Source of the DNA: Fragilariopsis cylindrus CCMP1102
Taxonomy: Eukaryota > Bacillariophyta > Bacillariophyceae > Bacillariales > Bacillariaceae
Assembly (NCBI GenBank): GCA_900095095.1
Contig: FMBT01000304.1
Location: 248,001-312,000, forward strand
DNA: 64,000 bases
Direction: 5' to 3'
Every line of letters starts with the position of its first letter. The first letter of the stretch is position 1. A program made the position numbers and the translations under genes. Of this stretch, positions 23,231 through 32,515 are shown piece by piece. Under the pieces are notes generated by a model that saw nothing but the letters and a program-made list of their open reading frames with translations, did no database searches and was not told the DNA's origin.

Positions 23231-24346
23231 TTATTTGCTACCCGCTGTCGTAGTAGTACTCGTAGTCGAAAAGAGTATAAGATCATTTTGTGTAATTGAT
23301 TGTGATCTTGTTAAAATCTTTACTAAGTAATCAATTTGTGATGATCGTCGTCGACGAGTTATTGTAGAAGGAGGAGGAGGAGGAGGAGTATAAGTAGCTT
23401 TCGGTGTCACTTTCGTCATTGATGGCAATGATGGTTGAAATACTGACAGTATTGGTGGTGATGGTGACGATGACGATGACGATTGTGGTGGTGTTGACCT
23501 TGCAGGACGACTCGTTATTATGGAACCATTCTTATTGTCGTTGTTTGTTTTGATTGTGACACCACTAATAGCGCTTGTGGGAGTAGTTGTAGTTGTAGTA
23601 TTAATATCAATCTTGGAGAATGTATGATTAACAATCTTCCATCGATTATTACTACTACTACTACCGCATTTCCCATAAATGAATGTATATCGTGCATGTA
23701 TAATTTGTCCAGCAAATGTTATTATTTCAATTATACCAGTATCTTGTGCATAATAAGAGCAGCTTGCATTGTTGTCATCACTACTAATGTGCTCGCGGAT
23801 AGTAACACGACTCCTTAAAATTCTACAATCTGTTGGTCGATATAATGATATAAATTCATTATAATAATTTTGAATTGATTTTGAATTTGTTAATGGTATA
23901 GTAAAGGTTTCAAAAGTAGTACTACTATGCTCCTCGTTATTATCATTATCAAGGTTCATAATATTCATTGGATTCAATATAGCATTAGTAGTATATCGTT
24001 TTGATAGACCCTCAATATCACCTGATATTAAATAATGCTTCCATAAATGAAATAATGCACGGATTTGATATTTTGTTGGTGGTGCTAATAACCTTATTTT
24101 TCTGTCTTGTTCCTTCATTGTCTTTATGCTGGTAATGATGCTGGTGGATACTTCGCTGGCTTCGCTATAATTGTCGTCGTTATCGTTATCGTTGTCGTTA
24201 TCGTTGTCGTCGTCGTCGTCGTCTGATGCTAATAGCAATAAAGGAGCGCTACTACTACTACTACTACGTGTAGATCCTTGTAGATAATGTTCCTGTTGTC
24301 CTAAAAGTAGGACTGTAGAGTACACCAAGGTCTCGAAAATGTTCAT
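23231..24346 (-). CDS. NTF2/SnoaL-like fold protein with Ser/Thr-rich tail
   Basis: 371 residues, single exon. After an N-terminal part with an Asp/Asn run (DDDDDDNDNDNDND), residues about 85-245 match the SnoaL/CaMKII-association type of NTF2-like fold: IRALFHLWKHYLISGDIEGLSKRY, then AILNP, SIQNYYNEFISLYRP, ARYTFIYGKC and RWKIVNHTFSKI. Members of this fold are small cyclases, isomerases or oligomerisation domains. The 'ARYTFIY...WKIVNH' pair is most like the stand-alone DUF4440/CaMKII-AD group, so binding or assembly is as likely as catalysis. The C-terminal 100 residues are Thr/Ser/Pro-rich with a PPPPPPS run. No clear targeting signal is seen (the first 15 residues are weakly hydrophobic). 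The neighbours give no hint of a pathway. Confidence 0.65.
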   Translation of the reverse strand: MNIFETLVYSTVLLLGQQEHYLQGSTRSSSSSSAPLLLLASDDDDDDNDNDNDNDNDDNYSEASEVSTSIITSIKTMKEQDRKIRLLAPPTKYQIRALFHLWKHYLISGDIEGLSKRYTTNAILNPMNIMNLDNDNNEEHSSTTFETFTIPLTNSKSIQNYYNEFISLYRPTDCRILRSRVTIREHISSDDNNASCSYYAQDTGIIEIITFAGQIIHARYTFIYGKCGSSSSNNRWKIVNHTFSKIDINTTTTTTPTSAISGVTIKTNNDNKNGSIITSRPARSTPPQSSSSSSPSPPILSVFQPSLPSMTKVTPKATYTPPPPPPSTITRRRRSSQIDYLVKILTRSQSITQNDLILFSTTSTTTTAGSK

Positions 24347-26332
24347 CTATCTGAAATAGTGTTGTGGTACTGTACTGTAGTTGTTATTGTTGGTGATAAT
24401 AATGTTTGTGTATGTGTTTTATTGTGGGATGTGTTTATTTTATGAAGAGTCGTCGTGTCAAGAAATAAGTAACATTAATCGTGTTTTGTGTTCATTCGTG
24501 CGCGAAAGCTCCGTTGCGCCTAAATACTTCACAGAAGATAGATCGCATAGAAAGCCACTCACGCATTATTCATAATATACTGTACTGTTCGGCATACGGT
24601 ACCGTTGTATTATCGTATGACATCATTATTTTCATCTCGCGGCGGCATCATGCATTGCGGTATATACCGCCATTGTCATTGTCATTGTCGTAGTCGTTGT
24701 CGTTTTCTGAGGCATCAATAGTACATTCATCCCAACCCTTTTTTTCTCTCCTTTGATCTTGTTCCTGCTCTACTTACTTGATGAACTCATTGATTGATTC
24801 CTTCTCCATCTTGATATCATCCGCAAGATAATCAGTATCAATATTGTAGTATGTCGTGTTCCACTTAGCCAAATTGTGAAGCATTCATTTCAGATCAAGT
24901 CATCCTAACCATGAGCATTAATACAAACAGCATTGGACTGCACTTCTAGCTCACCATATGACAACAAAAATAAGTTAAAGTTTACCAATGAAACGACGAA
25001 ACTCGAATGGGAGTCCGATATTAGACAATCATTCAATTCAACTCTTCACAGAGAAATCACTAACACATTAACATAGAAAAGTCGTGCCTCTATATATGAG
25101 TTGCCGCAACTTCGTGCACTCTTAGTGGCCTTAGGTCGCTTTGAGTATCGGGAGTATAAATTAGATATTTATATTATATTATTTTGATGAGATGAGGTAA
25201 AATAAGATAAAAAATGCTCTCGTTATATTGACAAGCCTGTTTGTTCAGTCAAGCAATATAAACCAATGATTTGCCCTGAATGCTTTCCGGATCCCTTTTG
25301 TTCTTGCCTGCAAAAACAACGATGAAACGAATCAATCAAATCGCTTGTTGTGTTGTCGTCTGATATTGTATGCATATGTCGATCAACATGCATTTGATGC
25401 GCAACACTGCATGTACCGTATGGGATCTATCTAGAGTCTACTCGCATCTCTTGGCTACTGTAAAATGCAAAGCAGAATACAGTGTACAGTTCCAGTTCAT
25501 ACATGGCAACAAAAAGGAAAGAGTAGTGAACATAAACAAGAAAGATACGAGAGGAGGATGTTTTGAGCCCTTACCATGCAACGTTACTTGGGATACCTAC
25601 TTCTTCAAAGGAGTGACACAAAGAGAACAACGTCAATGATACGCCAACTACAATGTAGAAAGGAATGGCGGGGTTGAATGAGAACAATGAAGTTGAATGA
25701 ATGAATGAATTTATTAAATAAATAAATTTGTATTTCAAAAATGTACTATTTTTAAATTCTATTCTAACACCACGTGAGTTACATTGCAGTCATTATTTGT
25801 TTTGTCTGTCGTAAATTTTAAATTCCGTTTCTAAACCCAAACCCCATCCACGTATACTTATAGTGCATGTATACGCGTCAGTAGTCATCAAAAATATCAA
25901 TTATAATATATTTTAAAAAATACAGTATTTGAATCTTCAATCAAAGATTAAGTCGTAATTAGGTAAGAAAATTAGGGTTCTTCATTCGCGGAGAGAATAA
26001 TTGGAGTGTGGTAAGAGTGCGGTCGTCATACCAATAAAAGTTCAATAATCAATGTGGATATCATTCAAAATCCTTTTTTTCAGCGTACTTTGTAATTAAA
26101 GGGGAAATAAAAATATATGGCATTCCAGCGAATGATTACTGAACTAATCGGAAGTACTTTTGTCGCGTACGTGTACTACTATTACTCGTTGTATTATTTT
26201 ATATATTGAGTGGGTCTTTTTTTTATTTTTATGTACATATATTGTATACTGTCTTCAAGTAAATGTTCGTAGTAAACTGAACAAACCTATTGTGCGTATG
26301 GATGTACTACTGGTAGTATCAACTGCAGCTAA
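24347..26332. other. Long intergenic region, no gene seen
   Basis: Almost 2 kb without a convincing gene. It contains TACTGTAC words near 24370 and 24580, an AT-rich run 'aatgaatgaatgaat' (25696-25712) and 'aaataaataaat' (25717-25730). A frame at 25370-25639 (89 codons) has normal-looking composition but no family I recognise and no splice partners that I could join. Confidence 0.45.
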
Positions 26333-26500
26333 TAAATTCATATTAAGATTGACCAAGTTCCAATCCGAGTTGCTAACATCAAATTCGAATTCTTCAATTC
26401 CAAAGCCGAGTGCTAATTCGGGTTTCTTAACGAGTGACTAGTTCAATTCCAAGTTCCATAATTCCGAGTACTAGTCGAAGTTCCAATTACAAGTGTCTTA
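26333..26500 (+). pseudogene. Probable remnant of a PS-repeat coding region
   Basis: The sequence is built from 'aagttccaa', 'ccgagt' and 'attcc' words typical of PSxx repeat DNA. The plus frame reads ...SNSSIPKPSANSG... before a stop at 26439. Frame changes continue the pattern further (ttccaagttccataattccgagtac). It resembles the decayed PS tract at 46922-47275. Low-copy degenerate sequence; chance similarity is possible. Confidence 0.4.
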
Positions 26501-26565
26501 TTTTGTCACACTTGTAGATTCATAATAAGATTGTCGCCGACTAAGTAGGATCAATACAATACAAT

Positions 26566-26638
26566 ATGGATAGTTTCATAAAAAAATTATTCCATGATAA
26601 ATTGTTAATATCGGTAGACGAAAGAAACAACAATTCCG

Positions 26639-26679
<41 letters not shown>

Positions 26680-28212
26680 GGTAGTGATGAAGAAGTTGTA
26701 GAGAGTATCGACGACGGTGTTGATAATAATAACGATTATTGTTGGTCTCGTCATCAACCTGCTGTATCTGCAGCCGTTGATATTGCTCCGACGAATGCTG
26801 ATGATGTTAGTAATGGTGCTACTGCTGCTGCTACTGCTTCAGGAATAAGTGTACCTCATCGTCGTCCACATCGTCGTCGTGATTGTCTTTTCGTTGGTCT
26901 TGTCAGTGACAGTGCTAGAGTGTTTGCAAAAGCACGTCCAGAGGTCTTTCGTCGTAATAATAATAATCGAATGGATGATGATAATAATAATAGGAAGGAA
27001 AGAGATCGATTGGATTATGGCAATCATAACTATCATGGTACTCATTATACTCATACTCCTAGTAATAATAATAATACACACAGTAGTAGCAGGCTGCAGC
27101 CAGACGACGAAATGAGTACAGATGATTCAAGGTTCTTGGAGATACCACCACCAAAGACAACGTGTTCTTCTTCGAAACAACAATACCAGCGTAGTGATCT
27201 GAGACGTCAAATGTATGACTCAATGCTGGTAATACCAAAGCAGCAGCAAAAGAAGAGGAATAGTTGTTGGAAACAACAACAACAACAACAACAACAGCAA
27301 TCTCCTCCTCCTCCTCCTCCTGATGCAGCAATTGCAATAGCAATCGCAACAAATAGTAAAAGAAAAGCAGAAGATATGTGGCCTGAAACTAGTTGTAGTA
27401 GTAGTTACGATAGTCATAAATACAAACAACACACAAACGGTAAAGTACCAGAAGATCGACAATTATGGGATGCCAATAATACTAATGACAATGACAATGA
27501 CAATAATAATCATCTCAGTAATAGGCGACGAGAAAAAAATAGTAGGAGTGATTCAATGTTAGTAATACCCAAGAAAAATTGGAAACAAAAACAATGTAAT
27601 TTCCGGCGAGAAATGAGTGATTCAAAGTTGTTGGAACTACGAATACCAATAAAGAAGAGGAATTGTTCTGACTTGATGAAGGGCGTTGCAATTATGGAAT
27701 TAGATAAGGAAGAGCACCACCACAAAAAAGATAATGTAAGTATTAATGATAATAATGATCTTATTAGACGACGACCGGCGGAAAAGCAACCTCCTCCTCC
27801 TGCTGCAATTGCTGCAATCGCAACCGCATCTGTTGCTTTTGCTGCATCCACAACTGCATCCTCAAAGAAGAGAAAAGCAGATGATGAATGGCATAATAAT
27901 GATGGTAGTAGTTATTACTATGATGATCAAAAATACGAACATAAAAAAAATGGTATAGTCACGACAAGTAACAAAAAGAGAATCGAATCCTTACAAAACT
28001 TTTCTTGGAATAATAATAATAATGATAAAACAAAAACAAACACAGATAATAATAATTGTAATACTAGTTGTGCTAGTGCTAGTACCAATAATAAAAGTAC
28101 CATGTTTGCATTAGGACTGGCACTCGGTGAATTAGCACCGACGATACCGGAAAGAAGAAGGAACAATGATAATGGCTATCAAAAAAAAGAAACAACATCA
28201 CGTACAGCTTAA
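26566..28212 (+). CDS. Low-complexity protein with internal duplication, function unknown
   Basis: 548 residues, single exon, start MDSFIKKLFHDKLL. It has poly-Asn, poly-Gln and poly-Pro runs and many Arg/Lys pairs. Two related blocks are visible. One is SMLVIPKQQQKKRNSC, AIAIAIATNSKRKAEDMW, SSYDSHKYKQHTNGK. The other is SMLVIPKKNW, IKKRNCSDLM, AAIAAIATA, SSKKRKADDEW, YDDQKYEHKKNG. So at least one internal duplication of about 170-200 residues has occurred. The KRKAED and KKRKADDEW motifs look like nuclear signals. No domain is recognised. A PS-free, Asn-rich composition like this is common in regulatory proteins, but a role cannot be assigned. The reading frame stays open through repeats of many kinds, which argues for selection. 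Confidence 0.6.
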
Positions 28213-28833
28213 GCTTAGCTTAGCTTAGCTTGACTACACTACAGTACATGTATTTCAAAAAAAAATATGATAGAAAACTGAGAACAGAACAGTTGCTGTT
28301 GCAGTTAGCAATACATACAGTAAGAAAGGAAGTGACTGAACTATTTTACAAATTTAACCATTCGACCAATTGGTCGAATACATTTTCAAACAAATAAATA
28401 ACACACAATTTTAGATGTAATTTTAATTGATATACCTTTTTCTATTATCTATACGTAATACGCTGTAATAGAAAATGAATTAAGAGTAGTGCAGTGATTG
28501 TTATGCTTGATCAGTTAATTGCCGTAGACTAGACGCTTCTAATGTTTATAGAATTCTTATAGATGTAGAATTATTAAGATGGATTTATTTATTAGTTATG
28601 TATATTTAAAGTTATTGTGTTTGTGAATTGGAAATGAAAATGAAAAGACACGAAAAAGTGCACTACTGTACAGTAGGATAGAGCATGTTTTGGTTTTGTT
28701 CTTGTTTGAATTGATGTTATAATTGCGGTAGGCGTTGTATGTTACGTTACAACAATCAATGTAACAACAGATTCGGATGATCATACAAGTCGATGACGAT
28801 CGCGATGACGATCACGATTACACTTTTACTGTA
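28213..28833. other. Convergent intergenic region, no gene seen
   Basis: Starts directly after the stop with 'cttagcttagcttagctt' (28213-28230). It contains TACAGTA words (28240, 28318, 28669) and 'gacgatcgcgatgacgatcacgat' near 28792-28815. No coding signal. Confidence 0.45.
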
Positions 28834-31578
28834 CTATAACGCCAACGATGCAATCATAATCGTTGAAGTTATCACGCCTATAATGAAAAATGTGGAGTAG
28901 TGATTCAATGCAGTGCCAGAAGTAGTAGCAGAAGCAGCAGCAGAAGCGGTCGAGTCGACACTGGTTGTACTACTACTACTAGCATCCGCATCAGTATCAG
29001 TATCAGCACTTTTGGTTGCAGTTGCAGTTGTAAAAAATACATGCTCTTCTTCATCGTAGTCATTACAACCACATGGTACATTCGCAGCCAATTGTACTAA
29101 TGAACAAATAGGATTAAATGAACGTTGTTTAGCAACCTCATTCAATTCTTTACATGTGAATATTCCTTGTGTTGGAATACTAACTTCATTATCATCATAT
29201 TTCGATGATAATACTTTTTTCTTCGGTCCACACGGGGAACAATATTTATTCATACTATACACATCGATATCGTCTACTTGTTCTTGTTCTGCATCATCAT
29301 CCTCGTCGTTATTGGTGGTAGAGGTACGATCAATATTGTCGCCGTTGGTAACATCATTTCGACTAGATATATCATCGTTTTCCGCTGTAGCCTCATAGGT
29401 ACCAGTATCTAGTACACTAGGTTCATCAATAAATGCACCATCATCTATTTCTTCTTGGTTAATAATAACAGGTGGTTCTGTCACCGGGTGAGAAGGCGCA
29501 TCTGTTCCATCTGGACCATCGAATGCGTCAGAAGGCACATCTGTTTCATCTGGACCTTCAGATATATCTGTTATGTTCCCAACAGGATAATCAGTTTCTC
29601 CGTCATCAGTAGGCGCAGCAGCAGCAATACCAACAACAATGGGCGCATCGGTCTTCTGTGTAGAATCGGCAATAGTAGCTTCCGTTGTCACTTCTGGAAC
29701 AATAGGTGCTGGTGTAGGAGGATCAGAAACGGGAGCCGATGTTGAGTCTACAGCAGCAGCAACAGCAGCCGATGTTGGATCACTAGTAGCCGCAACAACA
29801 GGAGCCGTTGTTGGATCATTAGTAGTAGCAACAACAGGAGCCGTTGTTGGATCATTAGTAGCAGCAACAACGGGAGCCGTTGTTGGATCACTAGTAGCAG
29901 CAACAAAGGGAGCCGTTGTTGGACCATTAGTAGTAGCAGCAACAGGAGTCGTTGTTGGATCACTAGTAGTAGCAGCAACAGGAGCCGTTGTTGGATCACT
30001 AGTAGCAGCAACAACGGGAGCCATTGTTGGATCAATAGTAGCAGCAACGGTACCCGATTTTGGTTCAATAGTAGCAGCAACAACGGGAGCCATTGTTGGA
30101 CCAATAGTAGCAGTAACAACGGGAGCCGATGTTGGGTCTGCAGCAGAAACAACGGGAACCGATGTTCGATCTACAGCAGCAGCATCAACATCAGCTTCGG
30201 CAGCATCAATAGCAGCTATGGTAAAATCAGTAATACTGCTAGCACTGCTACTGATACATCCACATGAATCTGTTGCTAAATTAGCAAAGTAGGTACATGT
30301 ATCAGTTGTAAAGAATCCTAATCCTGCAATCTCTGCAACTGTTGAACATACATATGCTGTATCAGAACCAGCAACCATAATTGTTGAATCTGGTAATGTC
30401 ATCCCATCACTAAGGTCACATAAATTACATGTTGGACAACCATAGGTATCTAAATATAAACTAAGTGGAAATACTGGATAATCACATGTGTTCCCAACTT
30501 TACTAATACCATTCATACCGGCCTGTGTATTACGACAATCAAATACGTAACACGTTCCTTCATCATCATCATTGCTTCTACTTTCAGCAATTTCACAACT
30601 TGTACAGGTTTCACCATCTATTGAAATAGAACATCCATATGGATTGCGGCTGCTTGTTGTTGCTTCTTCAGCATCGTTATCATCACTGCTTGTAATAGTA
30701 TTACGTGTTGTATAACAAATGGTTTGTTCGTATGGTTGAGAAAATTGTGAACATACTTCTGCATCCCATGAACCAGTAGCATCACTTGATGATGATGATG
30801 ATGATGGAACAAGAGTAACTCTATACGTTGATGAATAACAATTCTCAATTGATACATCACACATTGATGTTGTTGTTGTACAGAATTCATCATTGCCAGT
30901 GTCAGTAATAATACATGCACCAGAACCAGTATAGTCATTTTCATTAAAATTACATTCACAATCATATCCTACTAAGTCACCATAATCACATAAATATTGC
31001 ATCTCATTTAATTTACCAGTTGCAAAAGTATCTTCATAAATATCACTTTCTGAACTACCTGCTGAACCTTTGTGTTGAAGATTACGATGGTTCCATCCTT
31101 CAACGTCAACACAAAGACCACCTGATTTTGATGTTGATGTTGATACATCTTGGCATTTACGTCCAACACCACAAGCAGACGTAAATGTGATGAAAGAGTT
31201 AGTATTACTCCTATCCAAGATACCAAAGTCGTCGTCCTTTGTGTTGGCTGTCATCTTAGAAGTGCCATCGTGGTATTCACTGTTAGTATTACTACCACGA
31301 CCTCTTAATCGTCGTTCTTCTTTAAGATCGTTGCCACTGCTTGCTGTCGTCGGGTCACATTCGACAATTTCGCGAAGTCTTTGTAAGTTAGTAATAGCTG
31401 ATGTAGTTACTGCTCCTGTTTGTTGTTGGCGATTTGTTGTACGATTCGTAATCGGTGGTGTGACACTATTACTTCTACTGCTCATCATTGAGGAGCGATG
31501 ATGACGATCAGTGCGATGACGATCAGTAGTGCCATCGTTCGAGGCACCAAGGATTGCCAAGGCACCAGAAAAACGCAT
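28834..31578 (-). CDS. Cys-rich secreted surface protein with DPTTAPVVAAT repeats and GPI-type tail
   Basis: 914 residues, single exon. A weak signal (MRFSGALAILGAS) starts the protein. Residues about 125-450 are cysteine-rich, including FTSACGVGRKCQD, GLCVDVEGW, YGDLVGYDCEC, and a pattern CPTCNLCDLSDGMTLPDS...YVCSTVAEIAG...DTCTYFANLATDSCGC. This last Cys pattern recurs near the C-terminus (YCSPCGPKKK...FTCKELNEVA...NPICSLVQLAANVPCGC), so the module is present twice. Residues about 470-620 are 11-residue DPTTAPVVAAT repeats, mucin-like and Thr/Pro rich, giving a probable glycosylated stalk. A second acidic linker follows. The protein ends in a hydrophobic stretch (FFIIGVITSTIMIASLAL), consistent with a GPI signal. 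Cysteine modules of this type are common in diatom secreted proteins of unknown role. I infer a wall or surface protein. Confidence 0.78.
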   Translation of the reverse strand: MRFSGALAILGASNDGTTDRHRTDRHHRSSMMSSRSNSVTPPITNRTTNRQQQTGAVTTSAITNLQRLREIVECDPTTASSGNDLKEERRLRGRGSNTNSEYHDGTSKMTANTKDDDFGILDRSNTNSFITFTSACGVGRKCQDVSTSTSKSGGLCVDVEGWNHRNLQHKGSAGSSESDIYEDTFATGKLNEMQYLCDYGDLVGYDCECNFNENDYTGSGACIITDTGNDEFCTTTTSMCDVSIENCYSSTYRVTLVPSSSSSSSDATGSWDAEVCSQFSQPYEQTICYTTRNTITSSDDNDAEEATTSSRNPYGCSISIDGETCTSCEIAESRSNDDDEGTCYVFDCRNTQAGMNGISKVGNTCDYPVFPLSLYLDTYGCPTCNLCDLSDGMTLPDSTIMVAGSDTAYVCSTVAEIAGLGFFTTDTCTYFANLATDSCGCISSSASSITDFTIAAIDAAEADVDAAAVDRTSVPVVSAADPTSAPVVTATIGPTMAPVVAATIEPKSGTVAATIDPTMAPVVAATSDPTTAPVAATTSDPTTTPVAATTNGPTTAPFVAATSDPTTAPVVAATNDPTTAPVVATTNDPTTAPVVAATSDPTSAAVAAAVDSTSAPVSDPPTPAPIVPEVTTEATIADSTQKTDAPIVVGIAAAAPTDDGETDYPVGNITDISEGPDETDVPSDAFDGPDGTDAPSHPVTEPPVIINQEEIDDGAFIDEPSVLDTGTYEATAENDDISSRNDVTNGDNIDRTSTTNNDEDDDAEQEQVDDIDVYSMNKYCSPCGPKKKVLSSKYDDNEVSIPTQGIFTCKELNEVAKQRSFNPICSLVQLAANVPCGCNDYDEEEHVFFTTATATKSADTDTDADASSSSTTSVDSTASAAASATTSGTALNHYSTFFIIGVITSTIMIASLAL
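29741..30170 (-). repeat. 33-bp coding minisatellite (DPTTAPVVAAT)
   Basis: About 13 copies of a 33-bp unit (gccgttgttggatcactagtagcagcaacaac on the + strand), a few with 3-bp gains or losses that keep frame. Copies in the middle are the most alike, as expected from unequal exchange. Confidence 0.85.
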
Positions 31579-32515
31579 CCTTTTTAAAAACTTTACTTCT
31601 TCGTGGGAAGGAGGGTGGATATCAAATAGAAAAATTTGCTAGAGATGTAAATTACCGCCAAGTTATTATGTTATTTAATGTATGTATCGGTATATGTGTG
31701 TGTGGAATATTCCAAAAGAAGAAGAATGAATAATCAATCTTGTTTGTTCTAGCATGGGAATGTTCGTTAAAAAGTGAGCATCTCGCTCATTCGCAAATAA
31801 ATTAAAACGGTATTTTTTTAAAAATTTAGTCCAACAAGAAGGAGAATGATATTGTCGTGTAAACGACAATTAACTGTAAGCGATTGATTGGATGCATTTA
31901 ATCACGGACTCGATGATTGCATCCAGTCCCGTGCGGAAACAATTACAGTAAGATAAAAATATCGTGGCGAAAGAGAATTTCTTCCGTGATAGATATGCAG
32001 TCCCGTATTGTAGAGGTTCGTCGACATCGAACTTCCTGTACCTAATTTGAGTCTTAAAATTATGTACTATTGTAGGATGATTGGAGCCATTTAATCACGA
32101 CTCTGTTCAGTATCCAGTCCCGTGCGAAAACGATAAAGTTACTATCATTGGCGCATAGGAAAGAGAATTTCTTCCGTGATAAACTTCAGTCCCGTATAGA
32201 GAATGGATTCCGTGCAGTATTTGTGGCTCAGTGCTGTGCTACCGGTAGGGAGGCGATGGGAAAGTATTTTAAAATTCTAAAATATTTCATGTCTAGAAAA
32301 AGAAGAAGAAAAATTGTATACAATATAATATTATGTGTAGCTCAAATGCTTATTTATGAATAGTTAAGTTGTGTGATATACCGTAGTATAACTTTTGTGT
32401 ATAGTTTATAAAATTGTGAGCGGTCGGTACGGTACTTTCAAATCAGTACAATATAAAATAGTTTATAGTATAATGTATATAATCGAGTAAAAAGAAAGAA
32501 AGAATACATACACTT
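31579..32515. repeat. Intergenic region with a 194-bp-spaced duplication
   Basis: 'gattggatgcatttaatcac' at 31885 and 'gattggagccatttaatcac' at 32079 start two copies. Both continue with 'tccagtcccgtgcg.aaac', 'gaaagagaatttcttccgtg' and 'cagtcccgtat', ending near 32020 and 32215. The rest (31579-31884 and 32216-32515) is AT-rich flank. No gene is seen; the frame at 32148-32363 lies over the second copy and has no domain. Confidence 0.7.

Noticed and set aside
25370-25639. 89-codon plus-strand frame
   Set aside because: Composition is plausible but no family, no partner exons and no support beyond openness; left as intergenic.
29639-30292. 217-codon plus-strand frame (GAVVGSLVAATT repeats)
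   Set aside because: Shadow of the DPTTAPVVAAT minisatellite in the minus-strand Cys-rich gene.
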